The notes beneath the pieces were generated by a model. It ran no database searches. It was not told where the DNA came from and saw only the letters and a list, made by a program, of their open reading frames with translations. A program made the position numbers and the translations under genes. From positions 1 through 64,000 of the IMG/VR virus record IMGVR_UViG_3300027788_000006: 64,000 bases of DNA. One strand, 5' to 3'. Positions within the stretch are counted from its first letter, which is position 1; every line of letters begins with the position of its first letter. This document shows, piece by piece, positions 8,142 to 18,100 of this stretch. This stretch comes from a virus.

Positions 8142-11100
8142 TTAACACTCTTTATTAGTTTTATTGTATTTACTTTTAACTTTTTCGGATAGACTGCTTG
8201 TAGATCCTTCTTGTTCAGTTCCTTTAGCATCTTCATTAAGATCCATATTACTACGGCTTATGACTGTTATAGCAGCTACATCCATTGTGCTTCCTTTAAT
8301 AAACCCAGGATAGCTCTTAGCAAATCCGGACATGTCCTGGAATCCTAGACTATTTGCGAATGCAAATATAGGGTTTTTATTAGAAATATCTAAAGTATCT
8401 CTTAACCTTTTAGAATCCGTAGACGTACCCTCTAATTTCTTTCTGTTTATAGACCCTATCTCTAAGTTTACCACAGAACCATCTGGTAGCAAGTATTCTC
8501 CTGATATAGGTATAGTTTTTCCTTGTCTAGATAGTAAATGGTTAGTTTTCTCACCATTTAAAACTTTTTTAATATTCTCTAGTCCTAATGGTAACGTTTT
8601 TCTAACTCTCTTGATAGTATTAGAAGGTATAATATTACCTGAAGTCTCTAGAAATCTGTTTTTTACTCCTCTCTTTTCTTGACGTACTAAGTTATCCCCT
8701 TCAAGCCTAAACATATCATAATAATATGTTTTATCTTTTTTATTCTTAGTATGTACAAGAGTTATATATGGATTTTTTAACAAGGCCTCCACAATAAACT
8801 TATCAATTTGTGCTAAAGGTATAATATCTTTATTTAAATGTTTTATTAAAGATTGTTTAGTAGTATACCTCTGTGGAACAATTCTAGGATTATTGTATGA
8901 ATTAGATAAAAAAGAATTATAAGCCTTCTCCCAATAAGCCTGATTAAATCCATGTAAATTAACCTTAGTTACAAAATTAGTATAACGTGGAGAAGTTAAA
9001 GCCAATACATCTTCACTAGGTAATATACTACCAAATGCATAAGGAGAATAAGATAATCCTGATTGAGCTAAGCTAAATTTAAGTAAATCTTCAAATAATT
9101 TAGGGTTTTCTTCTTTAAGAGAATTCATTTCGTCTACTAAATCATTTAAATCTTCTACATCATACTTCTTACCAATAAGTCTTATAGAGTCTATATTAGA
9201 CTCATGACTAGTTTGAGAATATTCATCTAGTATAGGTAATAAATTATCTAAGGCTAAGTTATCTATTCCAACAGCTTCGTCCTTAAGTCTTCGAGGTAAA
9301 CTATTCTCACCTCTAAACATAGGTTCTATTTGTTCTGCTATATTTGTAAATCCTTCTCTTTCTTGTAATATAATATATGCAGATAAGAAATTATCAAATT
9401 GACTTAAGTAATATATAATATCGTCTTTAAATCTATCTGCAGTTATTAAATCTTTAGCAAGTTCAATATACTTTCTATGTATAATATCTGATGAATTTTT
9501 TAAATCTATACCAGATAATATAGTTTTAGAATTCATAAAAGTATCCTTTAAAGGCTGTAAAAAACTATCTTCAATTAATTTATCTGCATTAAGAAACATC
9601 GCTTTTTCGTCTACTTTTTCTTGTAAAGCTTTTAAGTAAATAACTTCGTTTCCATTTTGTAATTTAGTAGTATCATAAGAAGATACTTGTTGTAGATCTA
9701 ATAAGTCCAAACCATATTCTTTGTACCTAAGCATGTCAGTAAGCACTTGTACTTGAACAGACTTTTCATTCTCACTCATATCCTCAAACTTCTTCTCTAA
9801 CATTTCATTCAACCTAGCTTCATTAAACATTCTAGGATTATTAGGAAGCTGGCCGCCATATTTCGTTATTAAGGATTTTTTTATGTTAGAGTTGTATAAA
9901 AAGTCATTACTACTCATAGACTCTGCTTGACTTTCATTCCTAGATTTTACATAGTCATGTATAATAGGCTGAGACATAAAAGATAATACAGTTCTTAAAG
10001 GAACTCCTGATCTTAGTAGTACCATATGTATAGCTGCCATATCTTTACCGGCATTCACATACATTGCAAAAGGATTTTTCTCACCATCAACATATGCTGA
10101 TACATATTTTTGCATAGAAGCATTTATAAATCCTCCTTCTACATCTCTACTTCTAGATAAAGAAACACTAGAAGGATCTATACCTTCGAAATTAAATTCT
10201 ACTTCAGCTAGAGGGTTCCACATTAACCCTGCACGCTGTGCTTTAGCGGCGTGAGTTATCCCTGTAGCTACAATACCAGTACCTCCTAAAGTTTGATACA
10301 TATTGAATGTAGTATCTAGAATATTAGAGAATGAAGTTTCTTCTGATATACTTTTTTTAGTCTTATATCCAGGATTTTGTATTTCATGTATTTCTTCAGC
10401 TCTAGTTTCTAAGTCTAAAGCTCCAACAGGAGTCATTAACTGCGCAAAACTAGAAGGATGTTCTAATACATTTTTCATAAATGTAAGTAATTCATTCTGC
10501 AGAACTTGTCTTGGTTGTATAGCAGTCATATCTATACCTCCTTGCATAGGTGTACCTAACCCACTTAAATCATATTCTGCTAAATCTGCATCTAGCTCTT
10601 CTAATTCTTCTCTGTTTCTTAATTGTTCTAATCTAAAAGAAGCTACTGAAGGAGGCATAAACGTTGTTATTATAGAAGAGTATATATCTATATCTAATTC
10701 TCTCAATCGTTTTAAATCTTCTTTAGAAAGACTTCCATCAGGTCTAGGAGTAAATTCTTTTACTAAGTCAATAGTACCATCTTGAAATTCAGTGTTTGGT
10801 AAATATATAGTTAATTTATCAATATCAAAATCGGCCCCTGTCTTAGCAACCATTTCAGAAGGTACTATAATAGTGGAACCTGCGCTCTGAGGTAAGAATC
10901 CAACTACTTCTATAAAGTCTATTGAATTTAATCCCTCTGTAGGAATTCTAAATCCAATTAATTGTAAAGCTTCTTGAGATGCTTGTTTAACATCAAAGTC
11001 CTTACCTAAGTATTTTTTAAAGTAATGTGGTAAATATACCTGCATCGCTGTAGTCTTACCTGTAGTCTCATCTATATCATAGAACTTTAACTTTCTATCT

Positions 11101-14100
11101 AATTGTAAAGTAGAATTTTTTTGTTTTGTAGCTTTATTTGTTACTTGAAATCCTAAATTAGATTGGAGTACAGCTTGCTCTCCCGGCATTTTTCTTTTGA
11201 CTACTGTATTAGTAATCATAGCATTTAAAATAGTTTCTATTTTAACTTTTTCATATAATTGATTTATATGACTACTACCTGCAGAATCAAATAAAGTTAC
11301 TATAGCCGTCTTAGTATTTAAAGGCATATCTCTTTTCTCCATTTCTTCTAAGATAGTTTGCTTCATACTCTCTTTAGAATAGCTAGGATCTATAAGTTCA
11401 AATTGATTATTGCTATTTTTCTTAAATCCTAATTGCCTAGCCAACTTAGTCATATCTCTTTCTATCAGTGTAGATGTGAGATTGTGGTATCTAGTTATAG
11501 CTTGTTCCCACGATTCTTCTTTACTAAACTCAGAAGCTACGTACTCATCTGATATTGCTCCATTTTCAAATATATTAGTAGGTAACATAACACTACTTTG
11601 TGTACCTATAGAAACTGTCCCAGAACCTCTATTATCTTTAGGATCTTGTTGGATACCAAAGTATTTTAAATCATAAGTTTGCACAGAAGATTGGTTTTCC
11701 ATAGGACTATAATTACCATCTTCGTCTGTAAATTCGTCAAAGGTATTTTTATTATTCTTTTGGGCCCCTAATTTAGTGCTTGATGGGAATACAGTATAAT
11801 CTAAATCATTAGTATTCATATCTTCATATAATTCATCTAAGACATTAGTATTACTTTGCTCTTTGTCAGAAACTAACTTAGATAAATTAGGATGTATTGG
11901 GTATAATGCAAATTTATTAAACATTCTAATATCTATTCCTTTATGATCTATAGCCGCTAATACTTGAGGTTTTAAAGGAGACATCACTAGATCACTTAGA
12001 TCTAACTCTTGATCATTTATTATTTTTTGGTACGTTGCTTCTAATTCTTTACTCCAAGAGGATGTTAATACTCTAGTTTTTCTATAAAAATCTATATGGA
12101 TTAAACCTCCACCATCAAATACTTCCATGTTTTTATAGGTACCATCAATAATATCTAATAGATCAGGACGGCCTACCGTAATCAACTGTTGCTTATACTT
12201 TTCTATATATTGAGAATCCTCTGTAACTTCTTCTCTAGTTGCAAATCTAACAGTTCTTCTGTGCTCTCCTACTTGATTAGGGTAATACTTATCTAATAAG
12301 TTCATAGTAGCCTGAGAAGAATCCGGGTATTTCTTAGGAGAAACTAACCCTGATGTTCTTTTAAATAAATCAGAGTATAAAGCAGGATGTCCTAAAAACA
12401 ATTTAATTTGTTCTATAATTCCCTCTTCTCTTATAAACGTTACCTGCTCTGCCACGATGTTGACCATGTCAGATGGTATCATACCTTTTCCTAAAGCTGT
12501 TATTAGTAGCCCCATCTTTTGCTCACTAAATTTCTTACCCTGAGCCAGCTTTTTAAGTACATTAGGATCAAGTCCTATGTTCTGTACGAATGATCCTTTA
12601 TTTTTAACTAGATTGTACTTAAATAAAAGGTCTTGAGTCTCTTTTACAGTATTATTTAGATAATTTATAATAGCACCTGAAACTTCTGCAGAGTTTAAGT
12701 ATTTTCCTAGCTTTTCTTCACTAAGATTTTTACTGCTAATTAACTTAGAAGCTCCCGGGTTTAATCCTGCAAAGAAAGGATGAGCAAAATATTGTAATTT
12801 ATTTCCATTCTCTAAGCCTTTAATATCTTTAATATTTTTACTTTGTATAGTATGCGCAGTACGGATTTCTGACTCGAGGTACCCTAACATTTGCTCCTTC
12901 ATTCTAATTATACCTTTACTATAATCAGGAGTTCCTACTTTAATAGTTTTTTCTAATTTTTTATTACCAGTTCTTACGAAAGGTACAGCACCTTGCAATA
13001 TAGATCCTACATGTAATAACATTATATCAGCTTTACTAGATGATGATATTTCTTTACCTCTAGGTCTAGTTTCATTTTTTACTCCGTCTATAACTCCTAT
13101 TTCTATTTCATTACCTTCTTTAATTCTCTTAATATATTCAGAATTTAAAAAAGTAGGAGATGATACATTGCCTCCAAACGCAGATGTTAAGTCATTAACG
13201 TCTTCATTTAAATTATCTGCCAATACATTTATAAAACCTTTTAAGGTTATAGCATACTTCTTTCTCCCGGTTATACTGTTGAACTGTAAAGTGCCTGATA
13301 AAAGATCAGTATCTAACTGCACTTGTATAAGTTTGTTTACATTCTGAGATTCATCTCCTTTCATTAAATTAGACACACTTCTATCAGTTAGTATAGATTG
13401 GAATATCCAATTAATACTGTCTAGTAACTCATCATTTGAGTCAATTTCTCCTTGTGCTTTTACTCTGTCTGTAAACTTAATACCTAATAACTCTAGTATA
13501 TCCATTTTTTGAGAAATATCTAAATTAGATACTAGTAAAGTTCTTAAAGGAGTACCTTTAAAATTATAATCCAAGTTGACTACACTTTTACCTCCTTTAA
13601 TTTCTCCTACCTTTGGTATCCTTTGTATATTATACTTAAAATTTTCTCCCCATTTAAGTTTAACTAAATTTCTAGTTGATTCTGCATTTGAGTCAACCAT
13701 AGTTCTATTACCATCTGAAGTTACATTCATAAAAGAGTATGAATCTTTAGAGTTATCAAACGCAGTCATGAATGATGTATATAGATCAAATTGACTTTTA
13801 GTTAATGATGTTAAATCAGAAGGCTCTTCAACTTCTTCTAAATTTAATCTCTTTAATAAAACATGGTATGTAGCATTCTGAGATGCTAGGTCCCTAAGTA
13901 CTATTAGTTTACTATAATTATCAGGTGTATTAGATAAAGCGGAGTATAACACAGACATAGTTTTTCCAAAGTCTGCTAGTTTAGGCATACCTATTTTATT
14001 AACAATAGGATCACCGTTAATCTTATATTGAGGAAGTGTTTTTAATAAGAGTTTTAAATGTGGTTTTATTCTTGTTAAAGGGTTAATCTCATTCGAAGCT

Positions 14101-14960
14101 GTAATACCTAGTGTGTCTCTACTCACAGCTGTTTCTGTAGAGGCTTCATCTTGTTCTAACTCAGCTACATTCTCTAGATTTTGTTGTATATGTTCATTTT
14201 TTAAAGTTAAACCTAATCGTTCTAAAAATACAACATTACTACTAACCAATGACGGCCATAAAGACTCAAGAAATCCACCCTGATCTAACCACTCATCTAA
14301 ATTATCTAGTTCTTCTCCTATAACTTCTTTTGCAAATGAATCTTCAGATGCTTCGTACTCCTCTAATTTTGTATTGTATATTTCAATAAAATTATCTTCT
14401 ATAGCATTATACACGGACCCAGCAGAGCCAGGCATTCCATATGCTTGTGCTATTTTCTCATATAATCTTTGCGTATCCCCTTCATAATCCATTAACTCCG
14501 AAACCTCCATTCTAAATGAAGATCTATTGTTAAGATATTCTAAGTATTGAGCGTCGGTCTCCGCTTTAGTTCCTGGCAAATTTTTTATAAAAACATCTTT
14601 AGATTGAGTAGTTGTTAGAACATTCATTAAACTAGTTACCATCCCTTCATTTAAATATTTCTGAGTAGCTACTGACACACCTCTCTCAGATAAATATAAA
14701 TTAATATCTTTATGGGATTCTCCTATAAGCTCTATAAAGTCTTCATAAGCTTCTAATCCTCCTAGATTTTTAAAAGTCTCATCATATATATCTTCGTCGG
14801 ATTTTAACTTTTTTACATCGTTATAAGATATTTTACTTAGTTCAATTCTAAGTTTAGCCGGCGTAAAGTCTACTTTATATTTTTCTATAAAGCGATTTAA
14901 TTTTCCCTCTTCCTGCACCCATAAAGCGGAAGGTTTCATATTAGTAAGGTTACAGCCCAT
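8142..14960 (-). CDS. Virion DNA-dependent RNA polymerase (two-barrel, crAss-like)
   Basis: At 2272 residues this matches the size of the giant single-chain RNA polymerase of crAss-like phages. The key evidence is GADFDID at residues 1375-1381 (codons at 10818-10832 for DFDID), the DxDxD magnesium site of the double-psi beta-barrel found in multisubunit RNA polymerases and in the virion polymerase of Cellulophaga phage phi14:2. It is preceded by a beta strand STIIVPSEMVAKT, as expected for this barrel. In that phage the enzyme is packaged and transcribes early genes after ejection; the same role is inferred here. It sits inside a block of giant late genes, 3 bases before the nuclease-containing cargo gene. 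The second barrel with its catalytic lysines was not located with confidence. Confidence 0.88.
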   Translation of the reverse strand: MGCNLTNMKPSALWVQEEGKLNRFIEKYKVDFTPAKLRIELSKISYNDVKKLKSDEDIYDETFKNLGGLEAYEDFIELIGESHKDINLYLSERGVSVATQKYLNEGMVTSLMNVLTTTQSKDVFIKNLPGTKAETDAQYLEYLNNRSSFRMEVSELMDYEGDTQRLYEKIAQAYGMPGSAGSVYNAIEDNFIEIYNTKLEEYEASEDSFAKEVIGEELDNLDEWLDQGGFLESLWPSLVSSNVVFLERLGLTLKNEHIQQNLENVAELEQDEASTETAVSRDTLGITASNEINPLTRIKPHLKLLLKTLPQYKINGDPIVNKIGMPKLADFGKTMSVLYSALSNTPDNYSKLIVLRDLASQNATYHVLLKRLNLEEVEEPSDLTSLTKSQFDLYTSFMTAFDNSKDSYSFMNVTSDGNRTMVDSNAESTRNLVKLKWGENFKYNIQRIPKVGEIKGGKSVVNLDYNFKGTPLRTLLVSNLDISQKMDILELLGIKFTDRVKAQGEIDSNDELLDSINWIFQSILTDRSVSNLMKGDESQNVNKLIQVQLDTDLLSGTLQFNSITGRKKYAITLKGFINVLADNLNEDVNDLTSAFGGNVSSPTFLNSEYIKRIKEGNEIEIGVIDGVKNETRPRGKEISSSSKADIMLLHVGSILQGAVPFVRTGNKKLEKTIKVGTPDYSKGIIRMKEQMLGYLESEIRTAHTIQSKNIKDIKGLENGNKLQYFAHPFFAGLNPGASKLISSKNLSEEKLGKYLNSAEVSGAIINYLNNTVKETQDLLFKYNLVKNKGSFVQNIGLDPNVLKKLAQGKKFSEQKMGLLITALGKGMIPSDMVNIVAEQVTFIREEGIIEQIKLFLGHPALYSDLFKRTSGLVSPKKYPDSSQATMNLLDKYYPNQVGEHRRTVRFATREEVTEDSQYIEKYKQQLITVGRPDLLDIIDGTYKNMEVFDGGGLIHIDFYRKTRVLTSSWSKELEATYQKIINDQELDLSDLVMSPLKPQVLAAIDHKGIDIRMFNKFALYPIHPNLSKLVSDKEQSNTNVLDELYEDMNTNDLDYTVFPSSTKLGAQKNNKNTFDEFTDEDGNYSPMENQSSVQTYDLKYFGIQQDPKDNRGSGTVSIGTQSSVMLPTNIFENGAISDEYVASEFSKEESWEQAITRYHNLTSTLIERDMTKLARQLGFKKNSNNQFELIDPSYSKESMKQTILEEMEKRDMPLNTKTAIVTLFDSAGSSHINQLYEKVKIETILNAMITNTVVKRKMPGEQAVLQSNLGFQVTNKATKQKNSTLQLDRKLKFYDIDETTGKTTAMQVYLPHYFKKYLGKDFDVKQASQEALQLIGFRIPTEGLNSIDFIEVVGFLPQSAGSTIIVPSEMVAKTGADFDIDKLTIYLPNTEFQDGTIDLVKEFTPRPDGSLSKEDLKRLRELDIDIYSSIITTFMPPSVASFRLEQLRNREELEELDADLAEYDLSGLGTPMQGGIDMTAIQPRQVLQNELLTFMKNVLEHPSSFAQLMTPVGALDLETRAEEIHEIQNPGYKTKKSISEETSFSNILDTTFNMYQTLGGTGIVATGITHAAKAQRAGLMWNPLAEVEFNFEGIDPSSVSLSRSRDVEGGFINASMQKYVSAYVDGEKNPFAMYVNAGKDMAAIHMVLLRSGVPLRTVLSFMSQPIIHDYVKSRNESQAESMSSNDFLYNSNIKKSLITKYGGQLPNNPRMFNEARLNEMLEKKFEDMSENEKSVQVQVLTDMLRYKEYGLDLLDLQQVSSYDTTKLQNGNEVIYLKALQEKVDEKAMFLNADKLIEDSFLQPLKDTFMNSKTILSGIDLKNSSDIIHRKYIELAKDLITADRFKDDIIYYLSQFDNFLSAYIILQEREGFTNIAEQIEPMFRGENSLPRRLKDEAVGIDNLALDNLLPILDEYSQTSHESNIDSIRLIGKKYDVEDLNDLVDEMNSLKEENPKLFEDLLKFSLAQSGLSYSPYAFGSILPSEDVLALTSPRYTNFVTKVNLHGFNQAYWEKAYNSFLSNSYNNPRIVPQRYTTKQSLIKHLNKDIIPLAQIDKFIVEALLKNPYITLVHTKNKKDKTYYYDMFRLEGDNLVRQEKRGVKNRFLETSGNIIPSNTIKRVRKTLPLGLENIKKVLNGEKTNHLLSRQGKTIPISGEYLLPDGSVVNLEIGSINRKKLEGTSTDSKRLRDTLDISNKNPIFAFANSLGFQDMSGFAKSYPGFIKGSTMDVAAITVISRSNMDLNEDAKGTEQEGSTSSLSEKVKSKYNKTNKEC

Positions 14961-14962
14961 AT

Positions 14963-15187
14963 TTATTTCTTTTTATTATTAGCAAATGATTGCGCACCAG
15001 ATATACCAAAACATCCTAGAACTACCCATGTAAATGAGTCATATATTGTTTCGTTAATTACTAAATCTTTTCCTACGTATCCAGTTATTAAATCTGTGCA
15101 TGCAAATATAACCATTATAGTGAATGCAATGAAGCCTACTATAGATTTTTCATTCCAATCGTTATTATCTTTAAATATATTCCACAT
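14963..15187 (-). CDS. Small two-helix membrane protein (holin-like)
   Basis: A 74-residue protein with two probable transmembrane segments, about residues 16-36 (SIVGFIAFTIMVIFACTDLI) and 52-67, and a charged Lys-rich end. Size and topology fit small phage holins or holin-like proteins common in marine phages. It starts in a TAATG overlap with the 2044-residue cargo gene and ends 2 bases before the RNA polymerase gene, so it is translated with the cargo proteins rather than with the lysis enzymes at 36.5-37.6 kb. It may therefore be a virion or inner-membrane component of the ejection apparatus. Real gene: likely; role: uncertain. Confidence 0.7.
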   Translation of the reverse strand: MWNIFKDNNDWNEKSIVGFIAFTIMVIFACTDLITGYVGKDLVINETIYDSFTWVVLGCFGISGAQSFANNKKK

Positions 15188-18100
15188 TAGCAGTCGTCTT
15201 TCTTACGTTTCTCACTCCTATGAGTGTTACCCCCTGTTCTTTTTGTTCTATGAGTGTATAATATACCATCATTATCTTTTATTAGTTTTACAGTTTTCTC
15301 TCCCTTCTTAGAGTTCGTGTCCTCAATAAGGTCCGCTAAATACTCCCCTCTATTCTCTGATGAGATATTAGCACCTGCAGGAGGTACCCCTGTTGGAGCT
15401 TGTTCACTTTTTGGCCCTTGGTTAACACTTGGCCCCTGTGGTTTAACAAATACTTTTAAATCCTTTGTAGGAGCCTCTTCTATAGCCTCTTTAGCAGAAC
15501 TAACTCCTATGTCATCTAATTGATCAACTGATTTATTTCTTTCTAGAGTTACAAATCCATTTAAAAATTGAGGTGCATCTAATTCATCAGAAGTTTCTAC
15601 TAAGTTTGTATATGCAGGTATTTGATCTAAAGGCCTATCAACAGTTGTATTACCATCGCCTAGTAAATAGTCTGTATAATTATCCCATTTAGTGGACTTA
15701 ACATCCATATCAGTACCTACTGTAAATTCAAAGAATGGTTCATAAGATGTGGTAGGGTATGTAGGAGCTTTTTCTAAAAATGCTTTTTTCTTACTCTTTG
15801 CAGTTTTCTTTCTCTTTTCATAAGATACTAGATTAGCATTATATTTTTTACCCACATCGCTCCTAGAAGTTAAATCTTTTTTTAGAGAAAAGTAATTTAC
15901 TTGGTGATGTAAGCCTTTTAAAAAATCTAAGAATTGTTTATTAACCTCAGTGTTAGATTCTGGAGTAAGTAATTGATGAAACTCTATTATAGATTCTCCA
16001 AAATATATTTTATTCCCTTGAACATTTAATTTCTTGTGTATAGGCGCATTTTCAAAAGAATGCTTACCCATATATATAGTATCTTTTAATGCGTGAAGTA
16101 TTTGTTTAGGATTACCTTCTTGTAGTATTTGAGACTCTTTGTATGACATCTCTTTATTTTTTACTTGAGCGTGTCTGACAGCCAAAAGCTTAAACATGTT
16201 TAATACATTCTCATATGCAGCTCCTGTTAATTTATTAACTCTTACAGGTACTAACTTACCTGCCTTATTAGTGTAAGGAAATCCTTTAGGTACTTTATAA
16301 TCTTTACCAAATACACTTACTTTACCATTTAATGAAACTCTAAGTCCTATATCTTTAACTTGATGTTTATTATCAACTATGGATCTACTAGCTCTAGCAG
16401 GTGGTCTCTTAATTTCAGGTCTAAATAATAATGTAAAGCTAGCCCCTTTTAATTTTATTAATTTAGGCTCAGTAAGTTGTAATATATCCTCTCTAAATTT
16501 AATATGATCTTTATGAATATCTTGAGCGTCTTGAGTAAGTTCCCCTGTTATACCTGTCTTACCATTCTTTAATAAAATTTCTTGATATGTATCTTCTTTT
16601 AAATCTAATTTACCATATCTATAAACTTCAACTTCTTTACCGTTGGCATCTTGTACTTTCTTAGTTAACTCTGACCCAGGAAGATCCGAGTATATAGGCT
16701 TACCACCTACTAATACTGGTTTACCTTTTACATCTGTTAAAATTAATTTAATTGTTTCCTTGTCCTCAGTTAAGATAGATCCTTGCATATCGGATGCATA
16801 CTTAAATGATTTACTGGAAAGATCATAAAATGTTATTTCAGATTGTAAGTTTTTAGGAATTATATTTTTATTCGCAACCATAAATCTATACTTCTTCATG
16901 TCATACTTAAAGTCAGAAGTTCCTTTAACTTCTGGGTATAGCTTTGGTAAGAATTTAAATAATCTCAATTGAGATTCTACATGTGCATACTTAATTGGAT
17001 CTACTTTCTGCTTTTTAACCAATAGCTCTTGCATCTCCTTATACTCTCTTAAAGCCTGGTCATGCGCGCCTGTAGTCTTCATCATCCTTAACACTGTTAT
17101 AGGAGATGAATTTAAATACATACCAGACTGCTCACCCTGCTTTGTCAGAGTGCCTAGATCAGTATGTGCTCCATGACTATCCGCAACTTCATCGTCTACA
17201 GTATCTTCTGAGAACGACGGATTACGTAATTCGTCCATCTTGTCTCTTAGATATGTGTAATGCCCTATTACCTCATTTTGTAAAGCTTGATAATCTATAA
17301 TAGTTTGAAATGTCTCTTGACCTGCCCTTAAAAGAGAAGATGACATTTGATTTAACTGATTAAGTATCTCAGCTTTTTCAATTTCTAATTCTTTGAATTG
17401 TTTTTTAGATGCTCTTACACCAGGTACACCTTTATTGTTTACGCCAAGAAGTCCTTTTTCTGTTATCGTATATAGATTAGCTAGTCCTGCAATATCTTTC
17501 TCTATAGCAGCTAATCTATCTACTAAGGCTTTAGCTCCGGTATCCACCGATGCTAATAATTCAATAGCTCTATCTTGAGTTGACAACAGAAGATCACCTA
17601 AAGTTTGACTTTTAGTCTGACTATTGTACTCTCTCCAACGGCTTCGTAATATAGAAGCACCTTTTGGATTATCGATTAGATCTTGATTAACCGGAAGATC
17701 TCTAAATTGCTGTAGACTATAGTCTGGTTTAGTAGTATGTAATAAATTCTTGAGGGTAGTATCTTCTATAGAGTCAAATATATTACTTAGTACAGTAGAT
17801 AGCTCTCCGCCCCATTGTCTTTTAAATATACTAGTCATTAAAGCCACAACCTCTTGTTCAGTCTTTGCATTTTCACTTTCCTCTCTTATTCCGTGAAGAA
17901 CTTTCATGTCGTCTTCAACTCTAGTGAGCCTGCTCTTATATTGCTCTAAATCTTGTTTTGCTTTAGATACCCTTTTTTCTAATTTAGATATAGTATTAGA
18001 ATGAGCAGTTTTAGCAAGTGCAATATCTTTAGCGCTGCTTACGTTAGCCTCTATGAATGCCTGTAAATCTGATACAGCTTTTTCTAATTCTTTTTGCATT

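Noticed and set aside
10303-10785. Long + strand frame opposite the RNA polymerase gene
   Set aside because: It is a mirror of the coding strand, rich in Ser, Cys and Leu as expected for the antisense of AT-rich coding DNA, and has no leader or neighbouring genes on its strand.
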